Shown here one piece after another: positions 48,401 to 57,336 of a stretch of 64,000 bases of DNA (positions are counted from its first letter, which is position 1; every line of letters starts with the position of its first letter). The notes under the pieces were generated by a model. The model searched no databases, was not told the DNA's origin, and worked only from the letters and a program-made list of their open reading frames with translations. This DNA comes from Onthophagus taurus (taxonomy: Eukaryota > Arthropoda > Insecta > Coleoptera > Scarabaeidae), in assembly GCF_036711975.1 (NCBI RefSeq), contig NC_091967.1, positions 9,176,001-9,240,000 on the forward strand, written 5' to 3'. Position numbers and translations under genes: made by a program.

Positions 48401-51400
48401 AAAAACATGTGCAAAACCGAAGAAGACATGTGCAAAACCGAAGAAGACATGTGCAAAACCGAAGAAGACATGTGCTGCAAAACCACCATGTCCATCTCCA
48501 AAGAAAACTTGTTCATCGAAACCACCTTGTCGACAACCAAAGAAAACGTGTTCATCAAATAAAGTTCAAGCTATAAAATGCAAAGGCGGAAGTTGTAAAA
48601 AAGTTGCGAAACCACCTTGCCAACCTAAGCCAAAATGTGATCCAAAGCCAGCTCCAGTAGTTTCGCCATCTTGTCCGAAGAAAGGCCTCTGGGAAAAAAT
48701 TGTTCAATATTTCCGTGCTAGACCATGTTGTCCAGCACCAGATCAGTGGAAGAAAGATAAACTAAAAAGAGACGCTGAAATAGCAGCAGCTGCTGCGGGA
48801 TTTGATTTATGCCCGAAAAAGTTTGTCTGTGCTAAAAAGGAAGAGAAAAAACCATGCGGAAAGAAACCTTGTCCGTTTCCATCTCCACCTAAAGGTGGTT
48901 GTGGTGCAAAAGCATCACCCTGTGCCAAGAAAAAATCTTGCGCTCCTCCGAAACCGCCTTGCCCTCCACCGAAACCGCCTTGCCCTCCTCCGAAACCGTC
49001 TTGTGGTCCTCCTAAAAAAACATGTTCTGCTCCAAAAAAAACGTGTGGTGCTCCAAAAAAAACGTGTGGTGCTCCAAAAAAATCTTGTGATGCTCCAAAA
49101 AAATCTTGTGGAAAGAAAGCGGTGAAGTGTGGATCATGTTCGTATTCAAAAGGATCAATTGTCAAAATGGAATCTTGTCGAAAATCTTCATCTGCTGCGA
49201 ATTATTTAATTTTCGATTCCGGTGAAGATATTAGAAAAGATTTGTTAATTAAAAAATGGACGAAATCATGTAATACTAGACAAAGTTTTAGTACACCTTC
49301 TGATAGCTACAACAAATTGTTTTTACCACAAAGTGTATACAAATCACCTAAATTAAAATATTGTACAACACCTGTTAAAATACCTCACAAATCTTTTAAG
49401 GAACATTATGAACAAAGTTGTGTATTTCCAACATACAAAGGACTTAATTTAACTTGTATTCATAAAACAAAACGGGATAGAAAAAACATTCAACCTTACA
49501 GCACCTATTCTCGTGAGAATATGTTAAAAATTGTAATAGCATCACCAGCGACGTGCGGAAAATTAAATATTCAACAATGCAAAGCGCAAAAATCACCGTC
49601 TTTTGTACCAAAACGAGGCTATAGAATGATTGCATCAAATAAAGGCTGGCAAAATGTATTTTCTTCACATCTTACCCCAAAGAAATTGACGGGTAAATCG
49701 AATATCTTAAATAAACGAATTAAGACAGTGGAGCTACAGGAAAGTAATGAAATAAGAAATAGAGAAAATGAAATATTATCAAACGGTTGTAACGATTGTA
49801 CTGCGGTTGCCACACCTTCTGGTATTAGTTCAATGCAGAAAATATATGAAAGCATAAGAGGTTTCTTCTGCTTGACGCAAAACTCTACTCCTGCTTTTGC
49901 CATAAATAATTTGTTGGGTATGTTGTGTTATAGTGTAGATAACAAGAATAAAATTAAAAATAAACAATAGTATTTGCAAAAACAACATAATTTTTTTCTT
50001 TTACAGGTAGGTACAATGGACTGCCAAACGAGAGTAAAACCTTTGGGTCTGCCGAATCGAGACCGTCTGCCCTCTCCCAGAGAACATCAAAAGATTTAAG
50101 TGCAATCACACCAGAATATCTTGGCCCGTTTTCAAGACCGAATAAACCAAACATTCATTACAGAACTTACGCAACTCAAAGTTTACGAGTCTATACAACC
50201 GGGAGCAGCAGTATATTTAAAAAAATTAAAGAAAACAGAAAACGCTGTGCACCGGTTAGATATCACAACGATGATTCTGATTCGAAAGAATGTCCCAAAT
50301 TTGGAAAGTGTAGTATAAAAAAGCCGCCATGTTGTGGTCCCAATCCACGTGGTTTTGATTGCTCAATTAAAGCACCATACCCGCCATGTACAGCGCAACA
50401 AGCACCTTATCCAAGTTTCTCAGAATGTCAGAAAGAATGTTGCAAGAGACCAAGAAACGAATGCACTGAGCAAGATCGAATTTTCGAAAGACAGAAGCAA
50501 ACCGGTCAATTAGATATATGTAATATTTTAAAAACGCCACCTAGAGACTTCAGACATGGTGCGCCGAAAAAAGACGATCCTGGTTGTAAGGGAGCTGCTT
50601 CTTGTAAGGAGTATAGTACTTTAGCGTTAGCACATCAAGCTAAGATTTTCAATAATATTCTTCCACCACCTACAAAAACTGATTCGTCTGTTAAACGTAA
50701 TAATAGCAGTCAATTAACTAAGGTGTCGAGCTCAACAAAAGCAACCCTTGTTGGTTCAAATGATCACAAATTGCAGCGCATTGCTTATTCAGTATTCTCT
50801 TCAGACCTTCAAAAGCTTTCAGATAAAGAATTCAAAAATTTCTTTCTCTCTGCAAGCTTTCTGGCACCTCCTAAAACTTATTCAGAAACAAACTGTGACG
50901 ATACTACATCGTATCTCGCAGACGCTGTGAGAAGATATTGCAGCACGTTGACTTTACCACAATTGGTAAATATAACAAAGAAATCGTGTGGTAAGTGTTT
51001 GTGTTGTTTTCATCTGAATATTAACTAAAGTTCATTATAATTTTTACAGGAAATAACGCTTCGATTCGTTTCTCTGATAGCATCCTCGGGCATAAAAATA
51101 TTAGATCGTATTCAACGCTTTCCCAAACGCGTATGTACAGTACTGATAATAATTGTGCAAAAGAACCATGCAAAATTGACCCCGAAGGTTGTTGTTTACC
51201 AAAAGCAAGAGAATCGTGCAATATTAAGGCTCCGTATCCTCCATGTGCAAGTATCGAAGCTCCTTATCCAAGTTTTTCCGATTGCAACAAGGGATTTCCT
51301 CGACTTCCAATTTGCGAGTGTTCTGAACAAGAAAAAGTTTTCATTAAAATGAAAAACTCTGGAATGTTCGACATGTCGCCTAAAAAGAGAAATAATAATA

Positions 51401-52676
51401 ATAATTGTGGTTTGAAATTGCGAAAATGCGAACCACCTCATAAAATACCATGTGATAGGGAATTCTCAACGTGTGTGGATAAATTCTTTGCTGACCCAAA
51501 TGATGAAATCGAATTTGATACCGAATCATGTTTATCTAAAGGTAAGTTAATTTTAGCTATTAGTCATTGGCAAAACCCGTTTGGTGTTCTTAGAAGAAAC
51601 TGAGAAAACAGATTATAAACCTGAAATAGTGCCAAGAATATGTGATGTATCAATGACGGGAAAAAGTATTTTTCCCCGATGTTTTCAACATTCAGGAATA
51701 TTAAGTAGCAGTTCTCAGGCCAATCTTTGTCAAGTATCGTATAGACATTTTTCGAGTAATAAAAATCCGAAATACAATAAATATGCTTTAAAAAGAGATG
51801 ATGTTGAAACTTGCGATTCGAGTTCTCGCCATCCATGTTCTCCGGTTAGCACGCCATACAGCTGTTATTCTGATCATCAAAAAGAGTTAACTAAACCAAT
51901 CAATCAAAGTGCCGAACGAGATAGAATATTTGAACGTTTAAGATCTAACGGTGCTTATGACATGAAAAATCTGCAAAAAGCCAAAAAGCATGCGACATTT
52001 ACCAATCCAAAAATAAAGTTCGACACAAACGCTCAAAGACGTATGTTTTCGAGTTATTCTAAAAATTGGGGCCACTCGCAACCATCGTTTTTCAATGAAA
52101 CGACAGATGATGCTATAAGAGATTTAGAAGGAGAAGAATTAGCGAAAAAAGTACTAACAACTGTAAAAGATGGAATGGATGCTATAGCTTTATCGGCTAA
52201 TGAAGTTGAAGCCCAAGAAGCTTATTATCAAATGTATGAGAATCTAGTAAAACTGTGTCAACAAGAAGAAGTTTCTAAGAAGACACCTAGCATTTCTAAC
52301 ATTAAAAGTAATAATATTGAACCAATATTTAGTCGAGATGTATTTTTTGATAAATGTTTAAATAATAATGCTGCTCAGAAACAAATGACCAGTGATGCGA
52401 TTAAAAATATCTTCACTTCACCTTTTCCTAATCCTACTACGTCAACTACGATATATGAAGAAACAGGTAAGAGATTTTAAAATGAAACAAAATGCGTGAT
52501 TGTGTTAATGATTTTAGTAATATTATGTTAATTATAGATGTTGATGTACATGTTTATTATATTTTTTAATTTTGTAACTAGTAATTATTTTATTGGTTTC
52601 AGAAAAGAATAAAACTGAGAGTCTTCAGAAAGAATTAGACAAACTATTGGACCACTATAAGACCCAAAAAATGTAA
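42471..52676 (+). CDS. Giant Cys/Pro/Lys-rich repeat protein with predicted mitochondrial presequence (family not recognised)
   Basis: Exons 42471-42518, 43689-49917, 50007-50990, 51050-51541, 51594-52466 and 52603-52676 join in phase (0, then 1 throughout) to 8,700 nt, 2,899 aa plus stop. The second exon alone is 6.2 kb open. The N-terminus MAFRLGHQISRNLNKN and the following NSSASNARRYRSLS have no acidic residue, many Arg/Asn/Ser and an R-R-Y-x-S end, like a mitochondrial targeting sequence. Short R/K-x-Y/F-S-T motifs recur about sixteen times (RRFST, RGYST, RQFST, RTYAT, RSYST, RMYST, REFST...). Residues about 703-900 hold four RADxG...LPKL units; about 1553-1641 and 1764-1830 hold Cys at every seventh residue; a C...APYPPC...APYPSFSEC module occurs near 2210 and 2478 with relatives near 1245 and 2665. 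There are no membrane segments or catalytic motifs. Inference: structural protein of mitochondria, perhaps of sperm; a polyprotein is possible. Exon 1 is the least certain part. Confidence 0.8.
42519..43688. other. Intron 1 of the giant Cys-rich gene
   Basis: 1,170-nt phase-0 intron (donor GTAAGT, acceptor TTGTTGCAG). It contains a snapback hairpin at 43.11 kb and an AAGATGGCGCTA word at 43444-43455. The last 126 nt are open in the frame of exon 2 but lack an upstream ATG linked to a promoter signal, so an internal start at 43602 is the alternative to the spliced start. Confidence 0.55.
43111..43196. repeat. 86-nt snapback hairpin in the intron
   Basis: Left arm ATGGTGTACGTTCCAGACAG and onward to 43141, right arm from about 43167 to 43196; about 28 of 30 positions pair around a ~26-nt AT-rich loop. 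It may be a tiny MITE remnant; the size also fits a small-RNA precursor. Confidence 0.7.
45747..46345 (+). repeat. Protein-level repeat: RADxG...LPKL unit, four copies
   Basis: Copies begin with R-A/S-D at 45747, 45915, 46092 and 46284 (56, 59 and 64 residues apart). Shared pattern: RADxG, K-x-L-P-K-L, a Cys pair, S/V-P-L-x-R-L, then P-x-P-C-x-P-P-x-C. The last copy is cut short after KKHLPTML. Diverged enough that DNA identity is low, so the duplication is old. Confidence 0.8.
48298..48560 (+). repeat. Cys-heptad repeat block 1 (21-bp units)
   Basis: Runs of 21-bp units such as AAACCGAAGAAGACATGTGC encode P-K-K-T-C-A-K with one Cys every seven residues; three units are almost identical at DNA level (48413-48475), so copy number may vary between individuals. 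Confidence 0.9.
48931..49125 (+). repeat. Cys-heptad repeat block 2 (21-bp units)
   Basis: Units encode P-P-K-P-P-C-P then A-P-K-K-T-C-G, again one Cys per seven residues; near-identical adjacent units at 49021-49110. Confidence 0.9.
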
Positions 52677-52783
52677 CAAGACACTTTATCTCAAGCCGAA
52701 CAATGAAAACAGTCTGGTAAACTTTATCAACAAGAAAAAATTTCTGCCTATACTACTACTGTATCAGCCAAATCATACTTACC

Positions 52784-52789
52784 AATAAA
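52784..52789 (+). terminator. Poly(A) signal of the giant Cys-rich gene
   Basis: AATAAA 108 nt past the stop codon at 52674-52676. Confidence 0.7.
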
Positions 52790-52881
52790 ATATACAACCG
52801 CCCTGACTCGGAAATCATATTTACTGTTTTATTGAGTTCTTTTTAAATATTTAATTTTGTATAATGAAATATTGTTTTGTA

Positions 52882-52912
52882 TAGTGATAGTGTTAGTTCT
52901 AGTATTAGTTTA
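52882..52912. repeat. CTAG-family repeat, short arm
   Basis: TAGTGATAGTGTTAGTTCTA and a few more bases of the family seen at 2.4 kb. Confidence 0.6.
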
Positions 52913-53556
52913 ATTAACACCGGACGTGAAAAATGAGTTAAATTATTTTGTAATTGATAATTTGTTATTAGAAGGGCATGTTAATTTTCACTGGTCAATT
53001 TTATTTGTTAATTATTTATTTCTAAGTTAATTGGGTTGCAACATAATTTAAAAACTTAAACGTTACCCCCATTTAGTACTATTATATTTTTTAAATTGGT
53101 ACTATGAAATTCAGAAATCAATCACAACTCGTTTGAGGTTATATCGTTTTTATTTTCAACAATAATTTTAGAAGGAAAATGAGGGCCAAAACAGCATTAC
53201 GAAGAAGTGTAGACAATAGCATTGACTATTTTATACCAGACTGCTAACCGCTACGTAAAAATTGGTAACGCGTAAAGTGTTATTTTTGGATTTGTCCGCT
53301 ATGGAGGCGCTGGTGGATTTTATAATAATAATGGATATGATTAAGAGATGGCAGCACTCACAGAACAGTAGTATAGTTAATAATAAACTAAAAGAGTTAA
53401 GTAGTATAGTTTAATAATAAAAATTGTTTAGTATTTCTTTTTTAATTAATAAATAAAATTTTATTGTATGAAAACATTATACGTTTTCCGTAAAAACCGG
53501 TTGTTTCTACCAGTTTATTTTCATTAAAAAATCATATTAATATTTTGTACTTCAGA
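52913..53556. other. Intergenic sequence, nothing recognised
   Basis: AT-rich spacer downstream of the giant gene; no coding or RNA signal. Confidence 0.55.
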
Positions 53557-53640
53557 TAGAGATACTTGAGGTAGTGATAGAGGTACTTGAGATAGAGATA
53601 GAGGTACTTGAGGTAAGGGTACTTGGCTAGAGATACTTCA
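53557..53640. repeat. Short purine-rich tandem repeat
   Basis: Several copies of AGAGATAGAGGTACTTGAGGTA-like text, unit about 18-24 bp, imperfect. Confidence 0.75.
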
Positions 53641-53819
53641 ATGAAGTGGCGAACAAGTTCGCGTATCGTGTAGTGTAGATCTAGCTTTATACAAGCATAT
53701 GTTGTTCTTTGTTCAAGAAAACCTTTCGGAAGAAGAACGCATCCCTGGAAGAGCTAGAGGTCGAGCTAGAGAAATAAAGATAAATAAATAAATAAACAAA
53801 CAAAGATAAAATTATTCTT

Positions 53820-54120
53820 AATTTTTAAAATGTTATTTTCTTTGAAAAAAGTTAATGTCTTTTTTATGTATGACTCTTTATCCAACTCAACGAGGCCTGC
53901 ATTTTTGTCTCCCATGGTAACAATACGATTTTCTATTTTAATTTTATGTTTCAGATTTTTAATGATGCGAAGAATTAATTTAGTATGGAAAGATTTTATG
54001 TTGACGTTCTTATTCCCACTCGTTTTCCCTCACTCTTTCACCTTTATCATCTGGCGAACGTTCCTTATGACCTTCAGTCCAATTTCATCCCTCATCATGT
54101 TGACTCCAGTTATTTAATTT
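53820..54120 (-). pseudogene. Penelope-like element, N-terminal fragment
   Basis: Minus-strand translation gives TKLILRIIKNLKHKIKIENR followed by IVTMGDKNAGLVELDKES. This is the block before the RT core in Penelope-like proteins (lysine-rich helix, then T-K-A-DKG-N-x-V-V-x-L-D-K). Several substitutions hit normally conserved residues (GDKNAG for ADKGNA). Confidence 0.5.
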
Positions 54121-54702
54121 TAAAGGAAATTTTAACGTGGTAATTGTAAGTTTAAAAATTTTCTTTCTTTTTTGATTTCTTATATTTAGTTATTATGGTT
54201 CTTTCTCTACAGGTTTGGTAATTTGTTTTGTCGTTAATTTTTAACATTTATTTTTAAACACTTTGAAAAACGAGATTTACGATAAATAGAAAAACGCCAT
54301 TTTAATTTTTTGGATTTTTCAATTTACTCTTCAAGTTTTTTTACATTTGAATTTTTCGTAAACGGAATCTTTTTGAAGAAATACTCTAAAACAATACTCT
54401 CTTCACTCTCGATGCTCCTACACCGACGGTAATTATATATATTTTTTATCTGTGTTTTTGTTATATCTGAATATTCCTTAGTCCTGCCTGAAGAAGAACG
54501 ATAACCGTTCGAAATCTTCGAAGATAACACCGAAATAAAATATTTTCATCGTTTATACGACTTTTAATTTTTTTTAGCAGCAAAAAACCATACAACTTAC
54601 CTGGAAAAAAACCACCAAATCGATAATAGAGGCATCTCCAATAGGCCCCGAGATCAAGAAAACCTTAATCCCTCGGGAAAAATCAAGCAGGTGCCCCAAA
54701 CT

Positions 54703-54900
54703 CTATGGTCTGCCCAAAATCCCCTCCCTCAGGAAGGCTGCTCCGGATCGGGGACGGTGTAGGACCGTTTTCCAAGTGGCTGACAAGTGCAGGGCGTCAT
54801 CTCTCTTGTTGAAGGTACCGTTCTTCTCTATTTCGATGGACTCGCGGATGAGTCTGGTGCTCCAATGTGGAACGTTGGCTATTTCCAACGTTAGTACTTT
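54703..54900 (-). pseudogene. Penelope-like element, C-terminal fragment
   Basis: The minus-strand frame contains HWSTRLIRESIEIEKNGTFN, then KRDDALHLSATWKTVLHRPR. R-x-IRE-x-IEI-x-K ... N-R-D-x-x-x-x-LS-x-TW-x-P-L is the typical end of insect Penelope-like proteins, after the GIY-YIG endonuclease. On the minus strand it lies upstream of the N-terminal fragment at 53.82-54.12 kb, a tail-to-head order. Confidence 0.65.
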
Positions 54901-55139
54901 CATGGAGGCATTGTCGTTAGCGAGGCTTACAAACCCTCCAGCATGCCTATGAAGTGGGTATATGTGCATCATGGTTATTTTCCACGTGGAATAATAGGAT
55001 TGATATGCTGTATGCCCAAGCTGAATGACTCTCATTCTGTCAGCGGAAGGAGTCGATATCAAAGGATAGGTTCGGAAAGCACTTAAATAATACTATTTTA
55101 ATATTCAATTATTTTGCACGAATTTTCTATTTATATGTA
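54892..55139. repeat. 796-bp satellite, leftmost partial unit
   Basis: From AGTACTTTCATGGAGGCATT onward the sequence matches the 796-bp unit repeated at 57.3-59.7 kb, up to the TA at 55138-55139 where the first mariner-type element is inserted. It joins the Penelope C-terminal fragment without a gap. Confidence 0.85.
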
Positions 55140-55787
55140 CAGGTGTCCCAATTTCGATGTCCGCATAGGCTATCTCCGAAACTAAAAGAGATAGAAAAAA
55201 AGTAGCTTACATGTCATGATCTCGTTTTTCGAGAAAATGCTAATGCCGAAAACTCCGAACAGCTATCGTCTTTTGTTTTCGCCCTATCGGCAAAAACTGA
55301 AAATTTTACAAAAACGACAATCGCGAATATCTTACTTATTATCAAAGATGGAGTATTATAAATAAAACATTATATGGGCAACTTTTTACGAAGAATTCAG
55401 TGGCGTAGGTAGAATTTTTTTCCCATCATTTATTTTCGAGATTTTAGACGTAACTTTATTTTTTTAAATGGAAACCATAGTTGGCTATGACTTAAAATAA
55501 TTTGTTATTTTCTTCTGATAACAAATATATATAGTTTGTGGGGTATATTTCTTATGGTTATTGAATAATTAACAAAAATTCATTTTGTTCTGTCTAAAAC
55601 TAATGTATGTATTTAAAAGTTAATGTTGCTATGGTGATAACCATACATACTATGATGTAACATAATGTATCAAATAATTACCAACGTTTGTATTTAAAAA
55701 TTCGATAACAACTCTGGCATTATGTGCTGGTACGATGCACCAGCATGTTAAGTGTCAAAGTATAACAAAACTGAATAAAACTTTACA

Positions 55788-56400
55788 ATGAATTTCGAAA
55801 ATTATGAAAAATGTAACATGATGGAATTTTATTTCACAAGATATCCAGAAAGAAGACAACCGCACGAAAAAACCTTCAGCCGATTAGCAGAAAATTTAAT
55901 AGATATTTGGTCCTTTCCCAAACCACATACAAAAACATACCAAAATGACCTGCAAGAGAAATTGCAACAAGACGTCTGACCCAAAAGCCGCTGCTCCCGA
56001 ATATGAAAGAAAAATAAGTATAAACCATACAAAGCGGGGCTAACTCATTATTTACGTGCCGGAGATGTCAATCGAAGATTAGAATTTTGTAGATGATATT
56101 TAAAAAAATTAAATAATCTGCTGTTTGTTCAAAATGTTATCTGGACCGATGAAGTCTCTGAGTGTTCAAAGAAGATTGGGGTTTAATGTATGGTGCGCCC
56201 TTTTAGATAATAGAATTTTGGCATATAGTATCTACCATAAAAACTTAAACTCAGGGAAATACCTCAATATATTAAGGCAGCACATTGAGCCTTTGGTCGA
56301 CAATTTGCCACTAAATATGTCTCAAATGATATATTTTCAATATGACGGAGCACCAGCACATAATGCCAGAGTTGTTAGTGAATTTTTAAATACTACTACA
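55788..56400 (+). pseudogene. Mariner/Tc1-superfamily DDE transposase, broken
   Basis: Pieces in order: MMEFYFTRYPERRQPHEKTF, SRLAENLIDIWSFPKPHTKTY (N-terminal DNA-binding part, from 55788), then after a stop and frameshift NLLFVQNVIWTDEVSECSK with the first catalytic Asp (about 56150), a further frameshift, then NVWCALLDNRILAYSIYHKN and MIYFQYDGAPAHNARVVSEF with the second Asp (about 56344). The third catalytic residue is not found: the frame is interrupted by a nested MITE at 56405 and the expected downstream block (P-R-S-P-D-L) is missing. Not functional. Confidence 0.8.
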
Positions 56401-56404
56401 AACT

Positions 56405-56690
56405 CAAGGACAGTAGAATCTAACAGGACTGCTACATCCATTGTTGTGACAGCCTACCCGCAAACTACGTCTCACCATTTTCCACGTCCAGCTGTTGTTA
56501 TGGTCTATGCGTTTGCTGTGTGTTTTTAGAGGTTATATCCTAGACGTATTCATATTAGTTTTGAAGTTTTATGTTTTTAGACGTATTAATGTCCTTCATA
56601 TAACCTCTAAAAACATAGACAGTTACCAGGCGTGGCAAATAGTGTGACGTAGAGTGGATGTAGCAGTCCTGTTAGATTCTACTGTCCTTG
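56405..56690. mobile_element. 286-bp MITE-like element with 9-bp target duplication, nested in the transposase
   Basis: Perfect terminal inverted repeat of about 36 bp starting CAAGGACAGTAGAATCTAAC, with the matching end at 56690. Directly flanked by CTACAAACT at 56396-56404 and again at 56691-56699. A second internal inverted repeat (TTTTTAGAGGTTATAT ... its complement) lies inside. No coding capacity. A 9-bp duplication fits Mutator- or Merlin-type elements. Confidence 0.9.
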
Positions 56691-57336
56691 CTACAAACTT
56701 TGGCAATAATTGAAAACAATGCTTTCCCTCATGGTATGGTTATCACCATAACAACATTAAGTTTTAAATACACACAATAGTTTTAGAAAGAACAAAAAAA
56801 AATGATACATTATATTCCATCATAGTATGTATGGTTATCACCATAGCAACATTAACTTTTAAATACATACATTAGATTTAGATGGAACAAAATGAATTTT
56901 TGTTAATTATTCAATAACTATAAGAAATATACCCTACAAACTATATATATTTGTTATCAGAAGAAAATAACAAATTATTTTAAGTCATAGCCAACTATGG
57001 TTTCCATTTAAAAAAATAAAGTTATGTCTAAAATCTCGAAAATAAAAGATGGGAAAAAAATTCTACCTACGCCACTGAATTCTTCGTAAAAAGTTGCCCA
57101 TATAATGTTTTATTTATAATACTCCATCTTTGATAATAAGTGAGATATTCGCGATTGTCGTTTTTGCAAAATTTTCAGTTTTTGCCGATAGGGCGAAAAC
57201 AAAAGACGATAGCTGTTCGGAGTTTTCGGAATTAGCATTTTCTCGAAAAACGAGATCATGACATGTAAGCTATTTTTTTTCTATCTCTTTTAGTTTCGGA
57301 GATAGCCTATGCGGACATCGAAATTGGGACACCCTG

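Larger units (their letters stand above)
55140..57336 (+). mobile_element. Mariner-type transposon with 534-bp terminal inverted repeats
   Basis: Ends CAGGTGTCCCAATTTCGATG on the left and its complement (with CAGGGTG) on the right, flanked by TA on both sides; arms 55140-55673 and 56803-57336 match closely over their length. The middle holds a broken DDE transposase and a younger nested element (56405-56690). The flanking satellite gives the exact empty site (ATATG-TA-CATAT). Confidence 0.9.

Noticed and set aside
48151..48558. 135-codon minus-strand open frame with HMSSSVL-type repeats
   Set aside because: Antisense shadow of the first Cys-heptad block.
48743..49165. 140-codon minus-strand open frame rich in FFGAP repeats
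   Set aside because: It is the complement of the Cys-heptad tract of the giant gene; the repeats of the sense strand keep the antisense strand open. No independent support.
53830..54117. 95-codon hydrophobic plus-strand frame, like a membrane protein
   Set aside because: It is the antisense of a Lys-rich Penelope-like block, which explains the Phe/Leu-rich translation.
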